The translations under genes were made by a program, and so were the position numbers. A stretch of 64,000 nt of DNA from Paenibacillus albicereus (GTDB lineage: Bacteria; Bacillota; Bacilli; Paenibacillales; Paenibacillaceae): positions 15,001 to 79,000 of the forward strand of contig NZ_CP051428.1 of the NCBI RefSeq assembly GCF_012676905.1, given 5' to 3'. How positions within the stretch are numbered: position 1 is the first letter of the stretch; every line of letters begins with the position of its first letter. The notes under the pieces are model-generated. The model ran no database searches and was not told the DNA's origin. It saw only the letters and a list, made by a program, of their open reading frames with translations. This document shows, piece after piece, positions 35,840 through 44,813 of this stretch.

Positions 35840-36388
35840 ATGACAATGAAAGCAACTGGAATTGTGCGCCGAATCGATGATCTCGGACGCGTCGTCATCC
35901 CGAAAGAAATCCGCCGTACGCTTCGCATCCGCGAGGGGGACCCGCTTGAAATCTTCGTCGACCGCGACGGCGAGGTCATCCTCAAGAAGTATTCCCCTAT
36001 CGGCGAGCTCGGAGACTTCGCGAAGGAATATGCCGAATCGTTGAGCGAAAGCACCGGCCACATCACGCTCATCTCCGACCGCGATACGGTCATCGCCGTC
36101 GCCGGCGCTTCCAAGAAGGACTACATGGACAAGCCGGTCGGGGATCTGCTGGAGCAGGCGATGGAGAGCCGCAAGACCGCCACGGAAACCGCCCCCGGCG
36201 AGCATGAGATCATCAAGAACGCCTCGGAGACCTACACCTCCTTCGTCGCGGCGCCGATCATCGCCGGCGGCGACCCGATCGGCACGGTCGTGCTCGCGAG
36301 CAAGGACGAGGCGGCCAAGATGGCGCAGATGGAGATCAAGATGGCCGAGACGGCCGCAGGCTTCCTCGCCAAGCAGATGGAGCAGTAG
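35840..36388 (+). CDS. spoVT: SpoVT, stage V sporulation transcription regulator
   Basis: Encodes 182 residues. The N-terminal AbrB-like DNA-binding hairpin (MKATGIVRRIDDLGRVVIPK then EIRRTLRIREGDPLEI) is followed by a GAF-like domain (residues 55-180; TGHITLISDRDTVIAVAGAS). SpoVT tunes sigma-G-dependent genes in the forespore and forms a tetramer. ATG at 35840 has AGGAAAGTGGGG upstream; the ATG two codons later is possible. In B. subtilis it follows mfd directly; here 7 kb of foldase and urea-import genes intervene. It shares its DNA-binding fold with AbrB at 9996. Confidence 0.95.
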   Translation: MTMKATGIVRRIDDLGRVVIPKEIRRTLRIREGDPLEIFVDRDGEVILKKYSPIGELGDFAKEYAESLSESTGHITLISDRDTVIAVAGASKKDYMDKPVGDLLEQAMESRKTATETAPGEHEIIKNASETYTSFVAAPIIAGGDPIGTVVLASKDEAAKMAQMEIKMAETAAGFLAKQMEQ

Positions 36389-36483
36389 GCGGGCGTCCGC
36401 CATCAAGCAAGCTTCCCTTTCGGAGAATCCCGAGCGGAAGCTTGTTTGCCGTAGGGCTCGCGGGTCTCGGGCCGCTGGGGACA

Positions 36484-36588
36484 GCCCGGTGCGCCAAGCC
36501 GGGCGCCAACCCGGGCAGTTCAGCCGGGCGGCAAACCGGGCAGGTCAGCCGAGCGCCAAGCCGGGCGGCAAACCGGGCAGGTCAGCCG
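36484..36588. repeat. GC-rich imperfect direct repeats between spoVT and the convergent gene
   Basis: Copies of a roughly 37-bp module built from GCGCCAAGCCGGGCG and ACCGGGCAG blocks occur at about 36491-36525 and 36551-36587, with a partial copy between them. A hairpin GCCCGG/CCGGGC is possible at 36484-36502. The last few bases overlap the stop codon of the minus-strand gene. They are not followed by T-runs, so they are unlikely to be simple terminators. Confidence 0.65.
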
Positions 36589-38030
36589 TCCTCGAACGCC
36601 GTCAGCTCCGGAGGCTCGCCGGCGAGCAGCAGCGTGAGCGCCTTTGCACCGGACAGCGGCAGCGGCGTCGGGGCATGGAGCAGGCGCAGTGAGCCCGCCT
36701 CGGTCAGCTCGAGCTCGGGCTCGGACGGAGCGAGCGTGATGTAGGACGAAGCGCTGCCCGGCGCGATTTTGCGGAACAGCGTGCCGCCGTCTTGGACCAT
36801 CAGGTCGACGGGACCGGTGCGGGCGAGATGCAGCAGGCGCAGCTTGGCGCAGTCCTCGCGGAGCTCCTTTTCATCCGGAAAGACGATCAGCCGCAGTCCG
36901 TCTCCCTGAGGATCCGGGCAAGCGGCCGCCGTATAGGCGCGGCCGGCTTCGAGCCGCAGCTCGAAAGCCTCGCCGTCGTCTGCCTGCTGCGGCTGCGATG
37001 TCGGCTGCGGCGAGGAAGCGGGGGCGAGACGGACGCGAAGCGGTCCGGCAGGAACGTCTGCATAGGGCGAGGCCGTGAGATAGCCTGCGTGCGCAGCGGC
37101 TTCGCCGGCTTGCAGCGTCAGCGGCTGCCGTCCGGGGACGGCGTGGACCAGCCGTAGCCGCGCGGTCTCTACGCTCGGCCGGGGCGAAGCCGCCGCAGAG
37201 TCGGCAGCGGGCGCGGGCGGGCGGATGCCCGGACCGGCAAATTCCGCGAGCGCGCCGGAATCGGCGGAGGCGCCGTCTCCAGCGGCCGAGCTCGGCGGAT
37301 CGGCAGCGGGCGAAGCCGCCGGGGCGGCGTTCGGCGCGTGCGCGGCGGCCGCGCCGGTCGAGGGCGCGGCGGACCCGTCCGTTGGCGGCGGGGCATAGCC
37401 TGGGACGGCGGGCAGCATCCAGGCGGACCAGCCGGGATAGCCGTTTTTGGCGGCGGGGCTCGGCGCCGAGTTCCAGCCGAAAGGAGCCGGGGAGGCCGGC
37501 TGCTGGGCGGCGGATGCGCCGTAGTCCCCCGGCAGCGACGGCGCGAGGCCGGGGAGGCCGACTCCATGCAGAGGCGGCCAGGCCGGCGCATGCGCGGATG
37601 GGCCATAGCCCGGCCAGGGCGACGGAGCGCCGGAGGCGTAAGCCGGCCACGCGGATGCCGCCATGGCGTCCGGCGGGTAGGCGGCGGCCGGAGCGGCATA
37701 GGCCGGGTAGTCCGACGGCGAGGCGTAGACGCCCGGCGGGAGAGCCGTCGCCTGCGTCGAAGCCGAGTAGCCGCCTGCCATGCCCGTCATGCCGGAAAAT
37801 GCCGCCTCCTGCGGCCAGAGGGGCGCGGCGGGCTCGAGGCCGGGCAGCGATTCTCCAAACGGATTGCCGTACAGCCGGATGAGCCCGGCGAGCCGCTGCA
37901 CGGCCTCCCGGTATCGTTCCTCGTAGGAGCCCGCCTCGAAGGGCTGGGCTTCGCGGTAATAATCGGCCAGCATGCGGTAAAGGCTGGCTTTTTGCCATTC
38001 CGTCCAAACCGGATGTCGATTCATTTCCAT
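36582..38030 (-). CDS. Pro/Ala/Tyr-rich protein with DUF4397-like C-terminal repeats
   Basis: Encodes 482 residues from ATG at 38030 (GGAGG 9 nt upstream). Residues 1-70 are a conserved-looking helical domain (HPVWTEWQKASLYRMLADYY). Residues about 80-300 are low complexity, rich in Pro, Ala, Gly, Tyr and Ser. The C-terminal 180 residues carry two beta-type repeats: ARLRLVHAVPGRQPLTLQAG and LRLLHLARTGPVDLMVQDGG, each opening in the style of DUF4397 modules. There is no signal peptide or membrane helix. It lies between spoVT and yabM on the opposite strand. The composition recalls spore-coat or matrix proteins, but this is a guess; function unknown. Confidence 0.72.
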   Translation of the reverse strand: MEMNRHPVWTEWQKASLYRMLADYYREAQPFEAGSYEERYREAVQRLAGLIRLYGNPFGESLPGLEPAAPLWPQEAAFSGMTGMAGGYSASTQATALPPGVYASPSDYPAYAAPAAAYPPDAMAASAWPAYASGAPSPWPGYGPSAHAPAWPPLHGVGLPGLAPSLPGDYGASAAQQPASPAPFGWNSAPSPAAKNGYPGWSAWMLPAVPGYAPPPTDGSAAPSTGAAAAHAPNAAPAASPAADPPSSAAGDGASADSGALAEFAGPGIRPPAPAADSAAASPRPSVETARLRLVHAVPGRQPLTLQAGEAAAHAGYLTASPYADVPAGPLRVRLAPASSPQPTSQPQQADDGEAFELRLEAGRAYTAAACPDPQGDGLRLIVFPDEKELREDCAKLRLLHLARTGPVDLMVQDGGTLFRKIAPGSASSYITLAPSEPELELTEAGSLRLLHAPTPLPLSGAKALTLLLAGEPPELTAFEDG

Positions 38031-38157
38031 AGGCTGCTGCCTCCTTGCGGAATCATGCCGAAAAACGTCCTTTCCCAGCCTATGCGTCCGAAGCATGGCT
38101 CATACGGACTCCCGCCGCTATAATGAGGAGAACGAACGAGTCGAAAGGAACGGAACG

Positions 38158-40005
38158 ATGGACGAAAAGGAGCAAACGGCGGGGAAGGGCGGCGCGGCGC
38201 TCGGAGGCGCGGCGCTGCTGGCCGGCGCGGCCCTGCTCTCCAAGCTGATCGGGACGCTGCAGAAGATTCCGCTGCAGAATGTCGCCGGAGACCGCGTGTT
38301 CGGCATCTATAACGCGGTCTATCCGCTCTACCAGCTCATTCTCGTGCTGGCGACCGCCGGCTTGCCGGTGGCGGTAGCGATCCGCACGGCGGCGCTGCTC
38401 GAGCAGGGCGACCGCCTCGGCGCCCGGCGAGCCGCTGCCGCCGGCGTGACGCTGCTCTCGCTGCTCGGAGCGGCCGGATTCGTCGCGCTCTGGATGCTCG
38501 CGGACCGCATCGCCGGGCTCGTCGGCGATCCGGCGGCGGCGCTGTCGATCCGCGCGGTAGCTTCGGCGCTCTGGTTCGTTCCGGCGCTGGCCGCTCTGCG
38601 CGGCTATACGCAAGGGCTCGGCGACATGCGGCCGACCGCCTGGTCGCAGCTGGCGGAGCAGGTCGTGCGCGTCGCCGCCATGCTGCTGCTGCTGCGCATC
38701 GGCTGGTCGGCCGGCTGGGGAGATGACCGGCTTGCAGCCGGAGCGATGGGAGGGTCGTTCTTCGGCGCGGCGGCGGGACTTGCGCTGCTGGCGGCGTTTT
38801 TGCGGCGGGGAGCGGCGCGGCCCAAGGGACGGAAGGGAGCCCCGCTACACGAATTCGCGGAGGACGCGGTCTGCCAAGAGGACATCAGCCGGACGCCGGG
38901 CCTGGAACCGGCCGTTTCGGGCGAGGCGGGAGCGGTCCGCCGCAAAGGCCACGGCGAGGTGGCGAAGCCCGATCCGACCGCTGCTGCGCTTGAGGCGGGA
39001 GACGGCAATCTCAAGGGAATGGCCGTTCCGAGGGCGCGGGCGCTCTTCCACGAGATGCGCGCGCTCGGAGCGATCGCCCTGCCGGCGGCGCTCGGAGCCA
39101 TCGTCGCTCCCGTGCTCGGGGCGATCGACGCGTTCACCGTGCCGCGGCTGCTGCGCGGGGATATGGATGCGGCCGGAGCGATGACGGCTTTTGGCCTGTA
39201 CAGCCGGGGCCAGCCGCTCATCCAGCTCGTGGCGATGGTGGCCGGCGCCGCCGCCGGAGCGCTTGTGCCGCAGCTCGTACGGCATCGCCGCTCCGATCCG
39301 GCGCAGGCGGCGGTGATCGCGCGGCTGTCGCTGCGCGCGTCGGGACTCGTCGGCGCGGCGTCCGCGCTGGGGCTTGTCCTGCTCGCGCGCCCGCTCAACA
39401 TCCTATTCTACGCCGACGCGCAGGCGACCGGCACGCTCGCGCTCGTCGGCAGCACGGCGCTTGCCGCGGCTGTCAGCGCGGTCGCCGCGCCGCTGCTGCA
39501 GGGCCTCGGCGCGCTGCGCTTGCCGGCCGCGCTGCTAGGGCTGGCCGCGCTCGCCAAGGCCGCGCTCAATGCCGCGCTCGTGCCGTCGCTCGGCATCGCC
39601 GGCGCGGCTGCCGCCGGCCTGGCCGCCACGGCGCTGGCGGCCGGCCTCGGCGCGCTGGCCGCGGCGCGCTCTGCGGCCGCGCTCTCGCCCGCGCCGCGCG
39701 CCGGGCGCAGCCGCGCCGCTGCTGCCGCGCGGCGGCGCAGGCTCGCCGCAGCCGCGCTGGCGCTCGCGGCGCTCGCTGGCGCCGCCCTGGCCGGCGCGCG
39801 CCTCGGCGAGCTCGCGGCTGCTGCGGCCGCGCTGGCGCCGCGCGCCTCCGCCGCCATGCAGACGCTCGGCGGCGTGCTGCTCGGCGCCGGCGTCTACGGC
39901 GCCGCGCTGCTGCGGCTCGGCGCCGTAGACGCCGGCGAGCTGGGCCTGCTGCCGGGCGGCGAGCGGCTGGCCGCCCGCCTGCGCCGTTGGCGGCTGCTGC
40001 CGTAG
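38158..40005 (+). CDS. yabM: YabM/SpoVB-family polysaccharide flippase-like membrane protein
   Basis: Encodes 615 residues from ATG at 38158 (AAAGGAACG upstream). It belongs to the MOP exporter superfamily (MurJ, SpoVB, Wzx): LLAGAALLSKLIGTLQKIPL near the start and GDRVFGIYNAVYPLYQLILV are the landmarks. About 14 hydrophobic segments are visible. A hydrophilic insert lies near residues 222-300 (RGAARPKGRKGAPLHEFAED onward). The C-terminal quarter is extremely Ala/Leu/Arg-rich, longer than B. subtilis YabM, and may be the effect of GC drift. It probably moves lipid-linked precursors across the membrane, perhaps for spore cortex or capsule. Confidence 0.88.
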   Translation: MDEKEQTAGKGGAALGGAALLAGAALLSKLIGTLQKIPLQNVAGDRVFGIYNAVYPLYQLILVLATAGLPVAVAIRTAALLEQGDRLGARRAAAAGVTLLSLLGAAGFVALWMLADRIAGLVGDPAAALSIRAVASALWFVPALAALRGYTQGLGDMRPTAWSQLAEQVVRVAAMLLLLRIGWSAGWGDDRLAAGAMGGSFFGAAAGLALLAAFLRRGAARPKGRKGAPLHEFAEDAVCQEDISRTPGLEPAVSGEAGAVRRKGHGEVAKPDPTAAALEAGDGNLKGMAVPRARALFHEMRALGAIALPAALGAIVAPVLGAIDAFTVPRLLRGDMDAAGAMTAFGLYSRGQPLIQLVAMVAGAAAGALVPQLVRHRRSDPAQAAVIARLSLRASGLVGAASALGLVLLARPLNILFYADAQATGTLALVGSTALAAAVSAVAAPLLQGLGALRLPAALLGLAALAKAALNAALVPSLGIAGAAAAGLAATALAAGLGALAAARSAAALSPAPRAGRSRAAAAARRRRLAAAALALAALAGAALAGARLGELAAAAAALAPRASAAMQTLGGVLLGAGVYGAALLRLGAVDAGELGLLPGGERLAARLRRWRLLP

Positions 40006-40136
40006 AGCCTGGCTCGGCCGCCGGCAGCCCTCCAGTGATCGACCCTATACCTTACATTTATTCCATATTTATCCTTAATGAGAACGGTGCCGCTTGATTC
40101 CTGGCTTCAAGCCAAGTAAAGTCTTAAAGGAGGCGG

Positions 40137-40161
40137 CCCCGGAAGGCTTTCCGGGGCTTTT
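40137..40161 (+). terminator. Intrinsic terminator after yabM
   Basis: CCCCGGAA and TTCCGGGG form an 8-bp stem with a GGCT loop, followed by CTTTT. Confidence 0.75.
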
Positions 40162-40211
40162 GCCGTAGGGCGCGAGCTAGGATCGCGCCTGCCCCAGGGA
40201 GGAGCCCCGCC

Positions 40212-41834
40212 ATGACATCCGATTCGAGCATCACCCGCGCCGTCGGAGACGCGCCGTCGATCGCGGTAGCCGGCCTCGGCACCGGCGATCCGGATCAGCT
40301 GACGCTGGGCATCTGGCGGCGGCTGCAGGCCGCGGAAGCCATCTATGTCCGCACCGAGAAGCATCCCATGATGGACATGCTGCGCGGAACGGGCGTGCCG
40401 ATCCGTTCCTTCGACCGGCTGTACGAGCAGTCGGCCTCGTTCCCGGAGGTGTACGACGCCATCGCGGACGAGCTGATCCGGCTCGCCAAGGGTTCGACGC
40501 CGCCGCATGCTGCCGCTCCTCCTCGTGTGACGGCCGACGCTGCGCATGCTGCCGCTCCTCCATCGACGGCCCAAGCTCCGGCGGCTGCGGACGGCTCCGG
40601 CCGTGCCGTGCTCTACGCGGTGCCCGGCCATCCGATGGTGGCGGAGCGCACCGTGCAGCTGCTGCTGGAGCGCTGCCCCGGCGAAGGCATCGAGCTGACG
40701 GTGCTCGGAGGCGAGAGCTTCCTCGACATCGCCTTTACGCGGCTCGGCTTCGACCCGATCGAGGGCTTCCAGCTGCTCGACGCGGGGGAGCTGAAGCCCC
40801 ATCTGCTGCAGCCGCAGCTTCATACGCTGGTCGGCCAGGTGTACGACGCCTTCACCGCCTCGGACGTCAAGCTGACGCTCATGGAGCGCTACCCGGAGGA
40901 TCATCCGGTGACGATCGGTCACGCGCTCGGCGTCGCCGGCGAGGAGCGCATCGTCACGGTGCCGCTCTATGAGCTCGATCGGGGACAGGACTACGGCAAC
41001 CTCAGCCTCGTCTATGTGCCCGCCAGCGCGGACGAGCGGCTGCGCAGCCGCAGCTTCGACCGGCTGCACGAGATCGTCTCCATCCTCCGCAGTCCGGACG
41101 GCTGCCCGTGGGACCGCGAGCAGACGCATCAGTCGATCCGCAAGAACTTCATCGAGGAGCTGTACGAGGCGCTCGAGGCGATCGACGCGGACGATCCGGA
41201 CGGCATGCGCGAGGAGTTCGGCGACGTCATCCTGCAGGTGATGCTGCACAGCCAGATGGAGGAGGAGACGGGCGCGTTCACCGTCTACGACGTCATCCAG
41301 GAGCTGAACGAGAAGCTGATCTTCCGCCATCCGCATGTATTCGGCGCGGACGGCGCGTCCGACGCGGGCGAGGCGCTCGCCAGCTGGGAGCGGATGAAGG
41401 CGGAGGAGAAGCGCATCAAGGGCCGCGACGCGGACCGCGTCTCCGTGCTCGACGGCGTGCCGAAGGATCTGCCGGCGCTGCTGACCGCCTACAAGCTCCA
41501 GAAGAAGGCGTCCAAGGTCGGCTTCGACTGGGACGAGCTGGAGCCGGTGCTGGCCAAGATCGAGGAGGAGCTGGGCGAGGTGCGGGAGGCCGCGCAGCTC
41601 GGCGACGCCGAGGCGAGCGCCGGAGAGCTCGGCGACCTGCTGTTCGCCGTCGTCAACGCCGCCCGTTTCCTGGACGCCGATCCGGAGGAGGCGCTCGCGC
41701 GGACGAACGCCAAGTTCAAGAGGCGCTTTCTCTATGTCGAGGAGCAGCTTCGTATAAACGGCACCTCTTTTGACCAGACTGATCTACTAGAGATGGACCG
41801 CTGGTGGGAGGAAGCCAAAAAGAGAGGGTTATAG
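40212..41834 (+). CDS. yabN: YabN: tetrapyrrole-methylase domain fused to MazG pyrophosphohydrolase
   Basis: Encodes 540 residues (B. subtilis YabN has 489). The N-terminal half has the tetrapyrrole-methylase fold: IAVAGLGTGDPDQLTLG and the glycine motif YAVPGHPMVAERTVQ. The C-terminal half is a MazG NTP pyrophosphohydrolase: CPWDREQTHQSIRKNFIEEL (near 302) and EEFGDVILQVMLHSQ (metal-binding Glu/Asp). MazG cleans up non-canonical nucleotides; the methylase half has no known substrate. The extra length comes mostly from an Ala/Pro-rich insert near residues 96-130, made of a 13-residue tandem duplication (GCATGCTGCCGCTCCTC recurs 39 bp apart, at 40505 and 40544). ATG at 40212 follows GGGAGGAG. 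Confidence 0.93.
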   Translation: MTSDSSITRAVGDAPSIAVAGLGTGDPDQLTLGIWRRLQAAEAIYVRTEKHPMMDMLRGTGVPIRSFDRLYEQSASFPEVYDAIADELIRLAKGSTPPHAAAPPRVTADAAHAAAPPSTAQAPAAADGSGRAVLYAVPGHPMVAERTVQLLLERCPGEGIELTVLGGESFLDIAFTRLGFDPIEGFQLLDAGELKPHLLQPQLHTLVGQVYDAFTASDVKLTLMERYPEDHPVTIGHALGVAGEERIVTVPLYELDRGQDYGNLSLVYVPASADERLRSRSFDRLHEIVSILRSPDGCPWDREQTHQSIRKNFIEELYEALEAIDADDPDGMREEFGDVILQVMLHSQMEEETGAFTVYDVIQELNEKLIFRHPHVFGADGASDAGEALASWERMKAEEKRIKGRDADRVSVLDGVPKDLPALLTAYKLQKKASKVGFDWDELEPVLAKIEEELGEVREAAQLGDAEASAGELGDLLFAVVNAARFLDADPEEALARTNAKFKRRFLYVEEQLRINGTSFDQTDLLEMDRWWEEAKKRGL

Positions 41835-42100
41835 ATTCGCCCGCTCGGCTTCGGCCTTCCTTTCGCCATCGTTCGCCCGTTCTCGACGGAATTCTGCAAA
41901 AAAAATTCCGATAGCAGCAGGATTTTTTCCTCGGGGGCACGAATTACGTATCCCTCGAAAAAAAGCGGCGCCGCCGGCTCTCGTCCGGGAAGCTTCCCGC
42001 GCGCTGCGGCCGAGCCTTCTTGTTTCGACCCCAGTGCTGCCGGCAGGCAGCGCAATTGCACTTCAACCGAATCCATTACTTATTCCGGGAGGAAACAACC

Positions 42101-42373
42101 ATGAACAAGAACGACCTCATCAACAGCATCGCAACGAAAAGCGGCCTCACCAAGCGCGACGTCGAGTCCGTCCTGAACGGCTTCCTCGGCGAAGTGACCG
42201 AAGCGCTCGCTTCCGGCGACAAAGTCCAGCTGATCGGCTTCGGCACGTTCGAGACCCGCACCCGCTCCGGCCGCACGGGCCGCAATCCGCAGACGGGCCA
42301 AGAGATCACGATTCCGGAATCCAAGGTTCCTGCATTCAAAGCCGGCAACAAGCTGAAAGAAGCCATCAAGTAA
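42101..42373 (+). CDS. hup: DNA-binding protein HU
   Basis: Encodes 90 residues. MNKNDLINSIATKSGLTKRD is the HU N-terminus and GFGTFETRTRSGRTGRNPQT is the beta-arm with the DNA-intercalating Pro nearby (NPQTGQEITIPESKVPAFKA). It compacts the nucleoid and bends DNA. ATG at 42101 follows GGGAGGAAAC; the in-frame upstream extension is non-coding. The 266-nt gap before it holds no other gene that I can see. B. subtilis has hbs elsewhere; an HU copy at this place before yabO is common in Paenibacillaceae-type genomes (inference). Confidence 0.95.
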   Translation: MNKNDLINSIATKSGLTKRDVESVLNGFLGEVTEALASGDKVQLIGFGTFETRTRSGRTGRNPQTGQEITIPESKVPAFKAGNKLKEAIK

Positions 42374-42655
42374 TTGAGGCTCGATAAATTCCTCAAGGTC
42401 TCCCGGCTCATCAAGCGGCGCACCGTCGCCAAGGATGTGTCGGAGCAGGGCCGCGTATGGATCAATGGCCGCGAGGCCAAGCCGAGCAGCACCGTCAAAG
42501 CCGGCGACGAGCTGCGCATCCAATACGGGCAAAAGTACATCACCGTTCGCGTCGAGCGCACGGCGGAGACGACCCGCAAGGATGAAGCGGCGACGCTCTA
42601 TACGCTGCTCAAGGAAGAAGCGCGCGAGCGCGAGGACGACGGCCTCGGCTTCTAG
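42374..42655 (+). CDS. rqcP: RqcP (YabO), S4-domain ribosome quality-control factor
   Basis: Encodes 93 residues. MRLDKFLKVSRLIKRRTVAK matches B. subtilis RqcP nearly exactly; the S4 RNA-binding fold extends to about residue 65. RqcP works with RqcH to add Ala tails to peptides on stalled 50S subunits. The TTG start lies directly after the hup stop codon with no gap, so translation probably depends on hup termination. In B. subtilis yabP-yabQ-divIC follow at once; here an iron importer is inserted after a terminator. Confidence 0.93.
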   Translation: MRLDKFLKVSRLIKRRTVAKDVSEQGRVWINGREAKPSSTVKAGDELRIQYGQKYITVRVERTAETTRKDEAATLYTLLKEEAREREDDGLGF

Positions 42656-42684
42656 TCCGGCGCCGCTCCTCAGCAGCACCCCCC

Positions 42685-42716
42685 AAAAAAAGACCCCTCG
42701 CGAGGGGTCTTTTTTT
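42685..42716. terminator. Bidirectional intrinsic terminator after rqcP
   Basis: A perfect 32-bp palindrome, AAAAAAAGACCCCTCG and CGAGGGGTCTTTTTTT. It separates the hup-rqcP transcript from the iron importer. Confidence 0.92.
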
Positions 42717-42790
42717 ATTCCTTATCCCGCTGGAGCAGAGTCCCGCTTGTGACAAAATCGTGAACAAAAACGGAAATATCCCCCAGAAGG

Positions 42791-42849
42791 TTGACCCTAT
42801 CGTCCGACTGGCTTATAGTAAGCGGCGGGGGTAATGAAAATGATTCTCA
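42791..42849 (+). promoter_or_regulatory. Fur-regulated promoter of the siderophore importer
   Basis: TTGACC (42791-42796), 17-nt spacer, TATAGT (42814-42819) form a sigma-A promoter. TGAAAATGATTCTCA (42835-42849), just past the start of transcription, matches the 7-1-7 Fur box TGATAATnATTATCA at 12 of 14 specified positions. Repression by Fur under iron plenty is expected. Confidence 0.85.
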
Positions 42850-42904
42850 TTCTCGAACGATTACATTCATTCCGGCCAGAGCCGGTCCGCAGGAGCGGGC
42901 CTCG

Positions 42905-43858
42905 ATGAGGCTGTCGATCCTGCTGCCGCTGCTGGCGGCGCTGTCCTTCCTCTCCTTGTTCGTCGGCGTCTCGCCGCTATCCCCGGCCGACCTGCTCTCG
43001 CTGACGCCCGACCAGCAGGAGCTGCTGCGGATCAGCCGCCTGCCGAGGCTGGCCAGCCTCATCATCGCCGGCATGAGCCTCAGCATCGCCGGGCTCATCA
43101 TGCAGCAGCTGAGCCGCAACAAGTTCGTCTCGCCGTCGACGGCGGGCACGATGGAGGCGGCGGGGCTCGGGCTGCTTGTCTCGCTGCTCCTCTTCGACAG
43201 CGCCGGCATGCTGGTCAAGATGGCCATCAGCTTCGGCTTCGCGTTAGCCGGCACGCTCGTCTTCATGCGGATGCTCGATCGGATCAAGTTCAAGGACGCG
43301 GTCTTCATTCCGCTGGTCGGGCTCATGTTCGGCGGCGTGCTGGCCAGCCTCACGACGTTTTTCGCCTACCGCTACGATCTGATCCAGAGCATCGGCTCCT
43401 GGATGCAGGGCAGCTTCACCGGCGTCATGCAAGGGCGCTATGAGCTGCTGTACATCAGCGTCCCGGCGACGCTGCTCGCCTATGCGTTCGCAAGCCGCTT
43501 CACGATCGCCGGCATGGGGGAGGACTTCGCGCTGAACCTCGGCCTCAGCTACCGCAAGATCGTGAACCTCGGGCTCGTGCTGGTGGCGCTCATCAGCAGC
43601 TCGATCATCCTGACAGTCGGCGTCATTCCGTTCCTCGGCCTGATCGTTCCGAACCTGGTCTCGATCTTCCGCGGCGACAACCTCAAGAAGAACCTGCCGG
43701 TGACGGCCGTATTCGGAGCGGTGTTCGTGCTCGCCTGCGACATCCTGGGACGGGTGCTGATCCATCCGTACGAGCTGCCGATCAGCCTGATCGTCGGCGT
43801 GCTGGGAAGCGTCATCTTCCTCTATCTCCTCTTGAGGAGGGATGCTTATGCCGGCTGA
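42905..43858 (+). CDS. yclN: Iron-siderophore ABC permease (YclN/FatD-like)
   Basis: Encodes 317 residues (B. subtilis YclN has 316). FecCD-family permease with about nine membrane helices. RLPRLASLIIAGMSLSIAGL, then IMQQLSRNKFVSPSTAGTME, and PFLGLIVPNLVSIFRGDNLK (the ATPase coupling loop) match YclN closely; YclNOPQ imports petrobactin. ATG at 42905 has AGGAG upstream. It is first of four genes behind a Fur box and overlaps the next by 11 nt. Petrobactin as substrate is by homology only; other catecholates remain possible. Confidence 0.88.
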   Translation: MRLSILLPLLAALSFLSLFVGVSPLSPADLLSLTPDQQELLRISRLPRLASLIIAGMSLSIAGLIMQQLSRNKFVSPSTAGTMEAAGLGLLVSLLLFDSAGMLVKMAISFGFALAGTLVFMRMLDRIKFKDAVFIPLVGLMFGGVLASLTTFFAYRYDLIQSIGSWMQGSFTGVMQGRYELLYISVPATLLAYAFASRFTIAGMGEDFALNLGLSYRKIVNLGLVLVALISSSIILTVGVIPFLGLIVPNLVSIFRGDNLKKNLPVTAVFGAVFVLACDILGRVLIHPYELPISLIVGVLGSVIFLYLLLRRDAYAG

Positions 43859-44813
43859 CGCGCTCAAAAGGTCCGCCGCCCCCAAGCTGCTGCTGCTCGG
43901 CGGGCTGGCGGCCGCGATGGTCCTGCTCTTCCTGACCGTCGGCGTCGACGACTGGTCGTACGCGCTGCCGCGCCGGCTGAAGAAGGTCGCGGCCATCGTC
44001 CTCACGGGCTTCGCGATCGCGCTGTCGACCGTCCTTTTCCAGACGATCACGAACAACCGCATCCTGACGCCGAGCATCATCGGCATGGATGCCCTGTACA
44101 ACCTGCTGCAGACGCTGCTCGTGTTCGCCTTCGGCAGCGTCGGCTTCCTGGTCATCGACAAGCAGGCCAACTACCTGCTGTCCGTGGGGCTGATGATGGT
44201 ATTCTCGGCGCTGCTCTACCGGGTCCTGTTCCGGCGGGAGAACAGCAGCATCTACCTGCTGCTGCTCACGGGCCTCATCTTCGGCACGCTGTTCCAGAGC
44301 GGCGCGTCGTTCATGCAGGCGCTCATCGATCCCGACGACTTCCTCGTCGTGCAGAGCAAGATGTTCGCGAGCTTCAACAATATCGAGTACGACCTGCTCG
44401 TGCTCAGCTCCATCCTGATCGGAGCGGTGCTGCTGGCTTACTGGCGGCTGTCGCCGTACATGGACGCGCTCTCGCTCGGGCGGGACCATGCGGTCAATCT
44501 CGGGATTCCATACGAGAAGGTCACGCGCCGGCTGCTCATCCTCATCGCCGTGCTCGTCGCCGTATCGACCGCGCTGGTCGGACCGATCACGTTTCTCGGG
44601 CTGCTCGTCGCCAACACGGCATACCAGTTCCTCGGGACGTACCGGCATTCGACGCTCATCACGGGCGCGGCCCTCGTCAGCGTCATCGCCCTGGTCGGCG
44701 GACAGTTCCTCGTCGAGCATGTGTTCACCTTCTCGACGACGATCAGCGTCATCATCAACTTCGTGGGCGGAGTCTACTTCCTCTACCTGCTGCTAAAGGA
44801 GAATCGGTCGTGA
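43848..44813 (+). CDS. yclO: Iron-siderophore ABC permease (YclO/FatC-like)
   Basis: Encodes 321 residues. FecCD-family permease partner of the preceding gene; ALSTVLFQTITNNRILTPSI and IMGMDALYNLLQT-type IIGMDALYNLLQTLLVFAFG near residue 70-95, and GPITFLGLLVANTAYQFLGT near 260. I chose ATG at 43848, seven bases after GAGGAGG; ATG at 43842 is too close to it. Overlap with both neighbours (11 nt and 4 nt) implies translational coupling. Confidence 0.88.
   Translation: MPADALKRSAAPKLLLLGGLAAAMVLLFLTVGVDDWSYALPRRLKKVAAIVLTGFAIALSTVLFQTITNNRILTPSIIGMDALYNLLQTLLVFAFGSVGFLVIDKQANYLLSVGLMMVFSALLYRVLFRRENSSIYLLLLTGLIFGTLFQSGASFMQALIDPDDFLVVQSKMFASFNNIEYDLLVLSSILIGAVLLAYWRLSPYMDALSLGRDHAVNLGIPYEKVTRRLLILIAVLVAVSTALVGPITFLGLLVANTAYQFLGTYRHSTLITGAALVSVIALVGGQFLVEHVFTFSTTISVIINFVGGVYFLYLLLKENRS

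Noticed and set aside
42374-42655. rqcP as a truncated gene because it lacks a spaced ribosome site
   Set aside because: The protein matches RqcP from its first residue, and the TTG directly after the hup stop allows translational coupling; no truncation is seen.
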